Shown: piece by piece, positions 1-7,965 of the stretch
How positions within the stretch are numbered: position 1 is the first letter of the stretch
Layout of the letters: each line of letters opens with the position of its first letter
Translations under genes and position numbers: made by a program
Assembly: GCA_013306675.1 (NCBI GenBank)
Contig: JABLUY010000027.1
Span: forward strand, 124,001-188,000
Reading direction: 5' to 3'
DNA from: Thraustochytrium sp. TN22
Lineage: Eukaryota; Sar; Bigyra; Thraustochytrida; Thraustochytriidae
DNA: 64,000 bases
Notes under the pieces: generated by a model
Seen by the model: the letters and a program-made list of their open reading frames with translations, nothing else
Database searches by the model: none
Told to the model about the DNA's origin: nothing

Positions 1-3000
1 CGTCGCCCATGTCGTACTCGGTGTAGGCGTTGCTGCGCCTGGCGCGCCGCGGCGCGGAGCGCCGAGGCGCCTGGCGCGCCGCGGCCCGCTGGCGCCTGCC
101 CTCAGCGGCGCGTGGCGACTCTGTGTCCATGTCAAAGTCATCATCAAGGTCCTGATCGCCGGCAGGCTGCTGGTTCGCGTCCCACGGGTCGTCCTCCTCG
201 CTGTCGCTGCTCAGGATTGGCCCGCTCGTCATGGGCCGGCTCTGCAGCTCCTGGAACTGGCGGATCTGCGTGCGCGCCTGCCGCGCGGCAGCCCGCCGCC
301 GCGAGCGCTTCTGCCCGTTTTCCTCCTCTTCCTCCTCTTCCTCCTCCGCCTCGGCGGCGCTCTCGGAGACCTGCTGCCGCATCTGCTCCTGCTCGGCGCG
401 CTCGCAGGCCAGGAGGCCCGAGGAACTGTTGCCCGGGGCCGGCGCGTAGCCCATAACACCTGAGGACCGCGATGCGGCACCGGTACCCGGCTGACGGCGA
501 CCGCCGCCGCCGCCGCCACCACCAAAGACGCTAAAGCCGGGCGCGCCGGCGGCGCGGTGAGTGGGGCTGGCTGCTGCGGCGCCACCCGTGCTGGGCCCGC
601 GAGCAAGGATGCCGCCCCGCGCAACGCGCGTGCTCCGCGCGGCGTGACGCGAGGACGCAATGCGTGTCTCGCGGTTGGAGCGCTCGATGCGCTCGTCGAC
701 CTCGTCGAAGAGTTCGCGTGACTTCTCCATGGCGGCCTGCTCGTTATTGCGGAGCTGGCGCTCGACCTGGCGAATGATGGCGCGGCGCTCGGCACGGCGA
801 GCCTCGGCAAGTGCCGTGGGCTGACCCTCGATATGCCGCGGCTGGACCGGGTACTCGGCGCCCTGGCTGTCCACGATGGGCGCTGTGGTGATCAGGTGCG
901 GCGGCATCTGCGTGCGAGCGTCAAGCACGTTGCCGAAGGCGTCGCGTATCAACTCGGCGTAGTCTGTCGCGAAGAACTGCTCCGGGTACGCGCCGAGGTA
1001 AATGGAGGTGTCTTGCGAGCCAATGAAGATGAGGCGGCCGCCGACGTCGGTGGCGACGATGGCGGTGGAGCTGGAGCCCTGCGGCGTAAAGGCGCCGTCA
1101 AGGATGGTGAGCGGGCCATACTGCGAGGCGACCGGGATGCGCGTAAGCATCTTGCCGCTGTAGACGTCCCAGACGCAGATTTGGCCATCGTGGCCGGCCG
1201 TCATGAAGAGCGTCTTGTCGGTCGGGTGCGCGCGCAGCACGAAGGCCGGCTTGCGGTGCGCGCCGACGTTGTGCAAAAGCTCGCCCGTGAAGGAGTCGAA
1301 GATGAGCACGCGCTGGTCGAAAAACTCTGCGAGGTTGGCGTACTCGTTCTGGTCCCAGTTCTTGCGCAGCTTCATGGACTGCAGCACGATGACGAAGTTG
1401 TCGTCGCCGCTCCACGCGCAGACATCCAGCGAGGGCAACCGGTAGCGGTTGACCTGGCGGGGCCGGCCCCTGGGGTCGCTGGCGCCAGGGTTGCCCTGCG
1501 CACCGCCAAAGGCGGTGTTGGTGTTCCGGGCAAGGCCGAGCACGCGCTGGTGCGGCGAGGATGCGTAGTCGATGCCGGAGTCCGCGCCAACGCCGGCGCG
1601 CTTGGGCCAGTACCAGATACGCACCGTGCCGTCCTGCACAGACCCGGTGAGTAGACGATCGCCCGCTTTGGACCACTCGGCAAGGGTGATGGAGTCCAGG
1701 TGGCCGCGCAGGCTGCAGAGCAGCCGATTGCAGCCGTCCACATACTCGCCCTCCACGAGATTAGGCTTGCTGGGCGCGTTCGGCAAGCTCGTGCACGCCT
1801 CGGGGATCTTGTCGGCCACGGCCCAGAGGCGCGCCACGCCGTCATCGCACCCTGCGACGATGAGGCCGCCCTGCGGGGCGACCGACATGACGTTGACCTC
1901 GACCGGATTCTCGCCGCGCAGGTGCGGTAGCACGATGGGCACGCGCGGCGACAGAAAGCGCGTGGTGATGCCAGCGGCCGCCACCGCGTTCGCGGAGACC
2001 ACGGGGCCAGACGCCAGCGAGTCCACGGAATCCATGCTTGCATTGCTGCTGCTGCTGCTGCTCCGCTGGCTGCGCACGGAGGGCTGCTGCTGCTGCTGCT
2101 GCTGTGGCAGCGGCGGAGATGCGCTGCTGCTCGACTGCTGCTGCTGCTGCTGCTGCTCTTGACTAACCGCCTGTGCGCGAAGGCGCTCGTCCTCCTCGAT
2201 AAGGCGGTTCGTATCCCAGACGCAAACCATGCCGTCGTCGCTGGCGGAAATGAGCAGATTCTCGCGCGGATCGAAGTTGACGACGTTGATGGACTTGGTG
2301 TGCGGGCGAAGCACGACAATGTGGCGGCCAGTGAGCAGCTCCCATAGGCGCACGGTAGCATCGACCGAGGCGGACGCGAGGTACTTGTTTGTGGCGTCAA
2401 TGGCGATGTCGCAGATCATCTTCTCGTGCGCGCGAAAGGTGACATGCAACTCGCCGGTCCGCGCGTTCCAGAGCTTGCAGAGCGCGTCGTCGGAGCCGGT
2501 AACGATCCAGCGGCCAGTCTTGTCGACGGCGACACAGAAGACGTAGGCCTTGTGGCCGTAGACCTTCTTCATCACGCGCAGACGTTTGCAGACGAGCTCG
2601 CGCGCGGGGCGCGTGAGCTTCTGCTCGATGCGCGCGCCAAGCTGCGCACCGCCAAAGAGGTCCGTCACATTGGACGTGCCGCGGCGACGAGCCACGAGGT
2701 CGTCGCGCAGCGCGTAGCGCGCCGCCTCGATGAGCTCCTGGACGCGCTCAAGCCGCATGCGGCGGTCTTGGATGCGCTTGGCGAGATAAACCGGGAGCGG
2801 CTGGTTCGTGTTGGCCAGATTACGTCCTGCGCGCCGCAGCTCGCCCTCGATCTGGCGGCGCTCCTCAAGCAAGCCGACAAGGCGAAGGGCGCGCTTGCCG
2901 TTGCGCTGTGCGCGCAGGCGGCGCGGGTCGCCTTCCGCGGCATCCAGGTCTGCGCTCTCGGCGGCAGGGTTCTCGATGCCGCCCAGTTCATCCACGGCGC

Positions 3001-3604
3001 CGCCGGTCGGCGCGAGCAGGTCCGCGGGCCTGCGCAGCAGGCTAGCCGGCAGGTCGCGCCGCAGCTCGTGCAGGCGCGCCGCTTCGGCGCAGGCCTCGAC
3101 CTCGGCCTCGACGTCGCCGCCGCGCGCCTTGGCGGCAGCGGCTGTGTTTTCTCGCGCTTCGGTCTCTCCGCGCTCCAGCGCGGCGGCGCGCACGTTGAGC
3201 GCCTGCACCATGATGCGGCGCAGCTGGTCTGGTGCTACCTCCAGGTACCTGCCCTGCAGGTCCTCGAGCGAGGCTTTGCGCCGGTCGCCGTCCCAGCCCG
3301 TCACCTCGCCGAAGAGACCATGCGCCTGCGCCTCCTCCTTTAGGAGCGACGCCGCGCCCGTGGCCGGCGAGCACCGGCTCAGGTAGTTGGCGATCAAGAA
3401 GTGGAGCTGCCTGTCGAGCGCCCGCTGCGCCTCCTCGCTGCGCAGATCCTCCACGCCGCCTTCGCCGGGGACGACGGCAGCTCCGCCTCCTCCGCCTCCG
3501 CCTCCGCCGCCGCCGCCGCCTCCGCCGCCGCCGCCGCCGCCGCGCGCGGGGTCGCCGGCCGCGTCGGCGGCGGCGTCGCGCGCTCCCGCCGCCGTCCCGT
3601 CCAT
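1..3604 (-). CDS. BRWD/PHIP-like WD-repeat protein, 3' end outside window
   Basis: The minus-strand frame is open from an ATG at 3604 to the window edge, about 1,200 codons with no stop, so the C-terminus is missing. After a Gly-rich tract (about residues 20-40) comes the N-terminal module typical of PHIP/BRWD proteins, with LHFLIANYLSRC and a following GWDGDRRKASLEDLQGRYL segment. WD repeats begin near residue 343 (KKVYGHKAYVFCVAVD), with clear blades such as HTKSINVVNFDPRENLLISA followed by CVWD. Two polyglutamine/serine tracts (CAG runs, 2043-2158) interrupt the propeller, and more WD blades follow to about residue 900. The visible tail is acidic and Arg-rich. In animals these are chromatin readers whose two bromodomains follow the WD part; here those would lie beyond position 1, so bromodomains are inferred, not seen. 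The start is the first ATG before the Gly tract and could be further upstream. Confidence 0.85.
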   Translation of the reverse strand, partial: MDGTAAGARDAAADAAGDPARGGGGGGGGGGGGGGGGGGGGAAVVPGEGGVEDLRSEEAQRALDRQLHFLIANYLSRCSPATGAASLLKEEAQAHGLFGEVTGWDGDRRKASLEDLQGRYLEVAPDQLRRIMVQALNVRAAALERGETEARENTAAAAKARGGDVEAEVEACAEAARLHELRRDLPASLLRRPADLLAPTGGAVDELGGIENPAAESADLDAAEGDPRRLRAQRNGKRALRLVGLLEERRQIEGELRRAGRNLANTNQPLPVYLAKRIQDRRMRLERVQELIEAARYALRDDLVARRRGTSNVTDLFGGAQLGARIEQKLTRPARELVCKRLRVMKKVYGHKAYVFCVAVDKTGRWIVTGSDDALCKLWNARTGELHVTFRAHEKMICDIAIDATNKYLASASVDATVRLWELLTGRHIVVLRPHTKSINVVNFDPRENLLISASDDGMVCVWDTNRLIEEDERLRAQAVSQEQQQQQQQSSSSASPPLPQQQQQQQPSVRSQRSSSSSSNASMDSVDSLASGPVVSANAVAAAGITTRFLSPRVPIVLPHLRGENPVEVNVMSVAPQGGLIVAGCDDGVARLWAVADKIPEACTSLPNAPSKPNLVEGEYVDGCNRLLCSLRGHLDSITLAEWSKAGDRLLTGSVQDGTVRIWYWPKRAGVGADSGIDYASSPHQRVLGLARNTNTAFGGAQGNPGASDPRGRPRQVNRYRLPSLDVCAWSGDDNFVIVLQSMKLRKNWDQNEYANLAEFFDQRVLIFDSFTGELLHNVGAHRKPAFVLRAHPTDKTLFMTAGHDGQICVWDVYSGKMLTRIPVASQYGPLTILDGAFTPQGSSSTAIVATDVGGRLIFIGSQDTSIYLGAYPEQFFATDYAELIRDAFGNVLDARTQMPPHLITTAPIVDSQGAEYPVQPRHIEGQPTALAEARRAERRAIIRQVERQLRNNEQAAMEKSRELFDEVDERIERSNRETRIASSRHAARSTRVARGGILARGPSTGGAAAASPTHRAAGAPGFSVFGGGGGGGGRRQPGTGAASRSSGVMGYAPAPGNSSSGLLACERAEQEQMRQQVSESAAEAEEEEEEEEENGQKRSRRRAAARQARTQIRQFQELQSRPMTSGPILSSDSEEDDPWDANQQPAGDQDLDDDFDMDTESPRAAEGRRQRAAARQAPRRSAPRRARRSNAYTEYDMGD

Positions 3605-4676
3605 TGTCGCCGCCTCGCGCCGCCGCGCCGCTGCGCCGCCGCGCTGCGCGCGCGCGCGGGGGGACCGAGGCGCGCCGGTCAGGGCGGCCGCCGCGCGCGC
3701 CGCCGCCCACCGCCGCCGCGCGTGCGCGGGCCGCTCGCCGCTCGGGTCTGCCGCCGTGGTTAGGAGCGTAGGAGCCGCATGGTGCTTGGGGCTCTTTCTG
3801 GGAGCGGATAGGCCTCTTGCTTAGCGCGCCGCCGCGCTCGCCCGCGCGCGCCGCGGGGGGGGCGCCCGCGCGCGCGGCGGCGCCTGGCCCGCGCGCCCCT
3901 CCCTGCTCGCCGCCGCTGCCCTGCCCGCGCGCGGCCGCGCGCGGGGACGCGCTCCGAAACAGCGGCGAGGCGAGGGAAAAACCTCCGGTCAGATCCGGAG
4001 CGTCGCAAGCAGAGCATCCAACACCAACAAAACAAAACAAAACGATCTTTCATTCTTTCTTTCATTCTTTCCTTCTTCCAGACGGTCCGCCAAGCTCATC
4101 GATCGGGTGGCAGGGTTGAACGCGGCTCTTGGTCGCGACGAGACGGCTCTGGCGGCTGGCCAGCTAACTAGCTCTGGGAAGCGAAGCGCGAAGATACATC
4201 ATGCAGCGAGCGAGCTCACAGTCAGCGAGAGCGATCTGCGATTGCTCTCTGGGACTTGCGCGCGCCGCGCGGTTGGCTGCACGTGTCGCTTCGTGCGAGT
4301 GCTGCGGGGACCACCAGGCGAGCAAATTTGGTCCGCTCGTGGTCCACGCTGGTCAGTTTTTGCAGCCGAGCGACCAGAGCCCGGCGCAACGCGCTCTTTC
4401 TTCTTGCTCGCTCGCTCGCTCGCTCCCTCGCTCACTCGCTCCCTCACTCACTCTTCTTTTGCTCACCCGCTCGCTCGCTCGCTCCTGCTTACCCGCTCGC
4501 TCTTGCTCCCCCGCTCGCTCGCTCTTGGTCACCCGCTCTCCAGCTCGCAAGTAGAACTGCAGATGACCATGTACCTATCTTATAAACTAACACCGCTACA
4601 TTCGCTGCTTGCGGCAAGGCACCGCGACCGGCCCTACGCCTCCCAGTCTCACGAGTTGCGAGCCGCCTTGACATTT
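3605..4676. other. Intergenic region with CTCG tetranucleotide tract
   Basis: This 1.07-kb gap lies upstream of the WD-repeat gene and downstream of the carrier gene. It holds an AAAAC-rich patch (4020-4045), a TTTC-rich run (4045-4080) and an imperfect (CTCG)n tract of about 140 bases (4404-4545). I see no convincing gene; frames here are composition artefacts. Confidence 0.7.
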
Positions 4677-5648
4677 CTACTGCTGCAGGACGACGCGCAG
4701 GCGCTCGTAGAGCATGAAAAAGGTGGAGCACCAGATCACCTTGCGCGTGCAGATGGGGATGAAGCCCTTATAGAGCGCGGGGAAGCCCTCGTCGCGGAGG
4801 ATGCAGCGCAGCGCGTCAAAGACGCCCTTGTAGTGGTCGCCGCCGGACTGGCCAGCGGCGTTCATGAGGCGCGTCTTGATGACGTCGCTGGGCGTGGACA
4901 CGAGCGCGGAGCAGACGCCGCTGAGCGAGCTGGCGCCCAGGTGCGCGTAGGCGTTGTCGCCCACGTAGGGCACGAGCGCGACCTTGGCCTGGTCGTAGGT
5001 GCCGAGCTCGGCGGCGTTGACCAGAAAGGTGCGCACGACATTGGGCTTGAGCCCGGCCCAGAAGCCCAGCACGCCGTCCTGCTTGAGCACCTGCGAGGCG
5101 ACGCTGGCCATGGTGATGCGCGTGGAGGAGGTCTGCATGCGCGTCTTGAGCACCTCGGTCCAGTTGAAAATGGAAATGCTGATGGCGCCGGCCGTGCCGC
5201 CCGAGAGCAGCCGTTGCAAGTAGGTCGCAGAGCCGTCCGCGCCCAGGCCGCCCGTGAGGCCCACGATGCTGTCGCGGATGGGCTCATACAGCACGAGACT
5301 GGCCGACGAGTACAGGCACTGACGCACGAGCGCGGGCGTGAGCCCCTTCCACAGCGCGTGGCCGCCCTCCTCGCGCCTAATTTTGGCCATGCAGTCCAGC
5401 ATGCCGGCGTACCGCAGGCCGGCGCCCGGCGCGTTATGCTGCACCTGCAGCCGCACCTTGGTCACGTCGATGGGCAGCGTCACCAGCTCCGCCACGCCTG
5501 ACGCCACCAGCGACGCGCCAAATCTTGACCCGTGGTCCGCATTGCGCTTGCTGCTTGCTGCCACCGCGCTCTTGCCGCTGCCGCCGCTCTTCACCCCGTC
5601 GGCGGGCGCCGAGGCGGCCGCAGCGCCGGACGCGCTACTGGTCGCCAT
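4677..5648 (-). CDS. Mitochondrial carrier, UCP/dicarboxylate-carrier-like
   Basis: This 323-residue protein has the three tandem repeats of the SLC25 family and would sit in the inner mitochondrial membrane. Repeat 1 carries LVTLPIDVTKVRLQVQ, repeat 3 carries STPSDVIKTRLMN, and the helix preceding the second repeat has SLVLYEPIRDS, as in uncoupling proteins. The repeat-2 signature is degenerate: FNWTEVLKTRM replaces the usual P-x-D/E start. Overall it most resembles the UCP/oxaloacetate-dicarboxylate branch (SLC25A10/14/30), but the substrate cannot be read from sequence. I chose the ATG at 5648; the frame continues upstream only to a GTG. The first 40 residues are a low-complexity Ala/Ser/Gly stretch. 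It is divergent from the gamma-CA-like gene at 6767, also a mitochondrial protein. Confidence 0.85.
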   Translation of the reverse strand: MATSSASGAAAASAPADGVKSGGSGKSAVAASSKRNADHGSRFGASLVASGVAELVTLPIDVTKVRLQVQHNAPGAGLRYAGMLDCMAKIRREEGGHALWKGLTPALVRQCLYSSASLVLYEPIRDSIVGLTGGLGADGSATYLQRLLSGGTAGAISISIFNWTEVLKTRMQTSSTRITMASVASQVLKQDGVLGFWAGLKPNVVRTFLVNAAELGTYDQAKVALVPYVGDNAYAHLGASSLSGVCSALVSTPSDVIKTRLMNAAGQSGGDHYKGVFDALRCILRDEGFPALYKGFIPICTRKVIWCSTFFMLYERLRVVLQQ

Positions 5649-5881
5649 GGCCGCCTTGGTCCGGGTCTCGCGTCGCGCCGCCACGGGCTCGGCTCTCTCT
5701 CCGAGAGCGCGCGCGAGGCGGCCGCCGGCGCGCGCCGCGCCGCGCCCCGAGCCTCGAGCGCTGCGCCGCGCCCGCGCCCGCGCACGAGGAGAGGCGCGAG
5801 TAGAACTCGGTCTGCCTCAGACGAGCTTGCAGACGAGCTTGCCACCCCAGCCAGCGCTGCGCTGCTAAGAGTAGGCCTAGA

Positions 5882-6008
5882 CTAGATTCGTTCCGAGCCG
5901 CCGGCGGCCTCGATCGCGCCGACGGCGATGCGCCCCACGACGGCCACGACGGCCGCTGGCACCTCGTCGTCGGAGCCGCCGACGTAGCGCTCGTCCCAGT
6001 CTACTACC
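5882..6008 (-). CDS. Possible terminal exon of an unrecognised gene
   Basis: On the minus strand the frame ending at the TAG at 5882 reads DWDERYVGGSDDEVPAAVV, then VGRIAVGAIEAAGGSERI and stop. Codon third positions are nearly all G or C, as in the real genes here, and the peptide is not the Arg/Pro/Ala junk of the surrounding frames. The frame stays open back to about 6090 without an ATG. GTAG steps just upstream (about 6005-6010) could be splice acceptors, but I cannot identify an upstream exon. The family is not recognised. It may be chance. Confidence 0.28.
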
Positions 6009-6766
6009 GCGCCGTCGTGCCTCCCTCGCCTTGACCGCGCGAGGTTGCGGTGACAAGGCTGCAGCGAAGCGCGAACGAGCGTCGGCGCTCAGTCGGCACT
6101 GCACGTGCGCACCAGCGCGCTCTCGCACGCAGGCCCGGTGCCGCGCAGGACGCCGCTGCCTTCGACGCGCGCCCCGCCGCCCTCGCCGCCGCCCTCGCCT
6201 CCCGTCGCCGCTGGTCTCCTCGCGCGCCGCTGCCCGCGTCTGCCGCAATCTATCTCAGTTCTGCGCCCCTCCGGCCTCGCGTCGGGGCCCTCGGGCTCAC
6301 CGGCCGCCGTCCGGCTCCGCGCTGCGGCCCGCTCGCGTCCTGCGCCTCTCCCCTCCCCTCCTCTCCCCTCCTCTCCTCCCTGCGCGCGGCGCCGCCGCGG
6401 CTCCGCTGGCCGCCTCGGCGGCGGCGGGATCCTGGTTCTGCGCGAGCGCCTCGCGGCGGTCACGTGGCGGTCAGGCAGGCCGGGGCCCGGCGCAACGCGC
6501 GGCGCGGCGTGCGCAACGCGCGGCGGCGGCGCGGCGGCGCGCTGCGCGTTGCGCAGACCTTACTGGGGTTAAGGCGGGCGGCGCTGCCGCGGCTGCGCGC
6601 AAGCAGGCAGGCGGGCAGGCTAGCATCGCTCGCGCGCGCCCGTCGCCCGCCCGGTCGGTCGGTCGGTGGCCCCCGCGCAGCGGCAGCGGCAGCGCCCCGC
6701 CCTCGCCCCGCCCCGCGCGCGCGCTCGTCCCGGCAGGCCGGAGGCAGGCAGGCAGGAGGCAGCAGG
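6009..6766. promoter_or_regulatory. Divergent gap between carrier and gamma-CA-like genes
   Basis: Together with 5649-5881 this is the shared upstream region of two genes that point away from each other. It contains a CTCCC-rich pyrimidine tract (6345-6385) and a GGCAGG-rich stretch just before the 6767 start. No defined promoter element can be pointed to. Apart from the candidate exon at 5882-6008, no gene is supported. Confidence 0.5.
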
Positions 6767-7342
6767 ATGGTGCTGAATGCGGTGGTCAAGGCGCTCGGCG
6801 GCGCGCTGGTGGAGACCGGGCAGGCGATGCAGCGCGCCGGGCTGCGCGCGGCGGACTACGTGGTGGTGCCGCACGAGCCGTTCCGGTACGTGGGCGCCAA
6901 GGCGCCCACCGTGGCGCAGGGCGCGCTCGTGGACACGAGCGCCACGCTCGTGGGCGCGCGCATCCTGGTCGGCTCGCGCACCACCATCGGCGCGGACGTC
7001 GTGCTGCACGGCGAGGAGCAGAGCGTGAACATCGGCATTGGCTCCAAGGTGGGCGCCGGCTCGGTCATCGCCGCCACCACGACCCGCTCGCTCAACGGCC
7101 TGCCGTCCGACGTCGCCGTCGGCAACTACGCCGTCATCGGCGAGCGCTGCGTGCTCGAGTCCTGCCTGGTCGGCGACGAGGCCAAGATTGGCGACGACTG
7201 CATCGTCTCGGCCGGCAGCTATGTCGAGCCCCACGCGCACCTGCTCCCGGGCACCGTCGTGCCGCCCATGTCAAGGATCCCGGGCCACCAGGTTTGGGGC
7301 GGCAACCCGGCCGCCTTTGTGGGCGACGTCGAGGAGCACTAA
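6767..7342 (+). CDS. Gamma-carbonic-anhydrase-like protein lacking zinc ligands
   Basis: This 191-residue left-handed beta-helix protein matches the mitochondrial gamma-CA/CAL group, which forms a matrix-facing arm of respiratory complex I in plants and many protists. The N-terminus ALGGALVETGQAMQRAGLRA (9-28) is the signature of that group, followed by hexapeptide-type repeats and a closing VWGGNPAAF (177-185). The three zinc-binding histidines of active enzymes are absent. The LVHVA site reads SVIAA (99-103), and the VGH..xxH site reads VGNYAVIGE (118-126). It is therefore likely a structural, non-catalytic paralogue. The ATG at 6767 follows an in-frame GC-rich leader and directly precedes the conserved N-terminus, so the start is well supported. 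Confidence 0.87.
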   Translation: MVLNAVVKALGGALVETGQAMQRAGLRAADYVVVPHEPFRYVGAKAPTVAQGALVDTSATLVGARILVGSRTTIGADVVLHGEEQSVNIGIGSKVGAGSVIAATTTRSLNGLPSDVAVGNYAVIGERCVLESCLVGDEAKIGDDCIVSAGSYVEPHAHLLPGTVVPPMSRIPGHQVWGGNPAAFVGDVEEH

Positions 7343-7965
7343 TGCTGCGGCCTCCTCGTAGGCTCCCGCCTTGTCACGTCCACGTCACGCCGTGTCGCGT
7401 CGCGTCGCGTCGCGTCGCGTGGCGATCGACGACACATTGACCACACGGGCGCGGGGGGGGGTCTGCCACCACGGAGCGATCGATCTCGCTTTCGCTTTCT
7501 GGCCGGCCTCCTGTGCCCGTCGATGTCTCTTACGCCTCGCCGGGTCGGCGCAGGCCTCTACAGCCACCACGGCATGTCCGTACCAGGGTACGACTCTTCT
7601 CTTTCCCTTTCCCCCCTTTTTTTCTCCCCTTCCTCAACCTGCTGCAAAACAGTCACAAACATAAATCAGCAAGCTAGACAGGTAGCAGTGTCGCAGTTGT
7701 TCTTGGCGCTCGTGTCGTCGTCGTCATTGGCGCTCACGTCGTCTTGCTTGTCATTGGTGCTCGCGTCGTCGCGGTTGTTCTTGGCGCTCGCGTCGTCGTG
7801 GTTGTCATTGGCGCGCTCTGTCTCTCTCGTCGTCATTGTCATCATGGGCGCTCACGTCGCCATTCTCGTCGTCATCGCCGCTCGCATTGCATCGCGTCGC
7901 GTCGCTTCGCGCGTCGCATCGTGGCGTCTTGCCTAGCCTTATCTTTTCGTGTCTTGTCTTGGCTG
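7343..7965. repeat. Convergent gap with 27-bp minisatellite and GTCGC repeat
   Basis: Between two genes that end toward each other lies a GTCGC pentamer run (about 7392-7420), a poly-pyrimidine stretch near 7590-7635, and a minisatellite from about 7697 to 7825. The minisatellite unit is roughly 27 bases (TTCTTGGCGCTCGTGTCGTC and variants), about five copies. No gene is seen. Confidence 0.7.
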
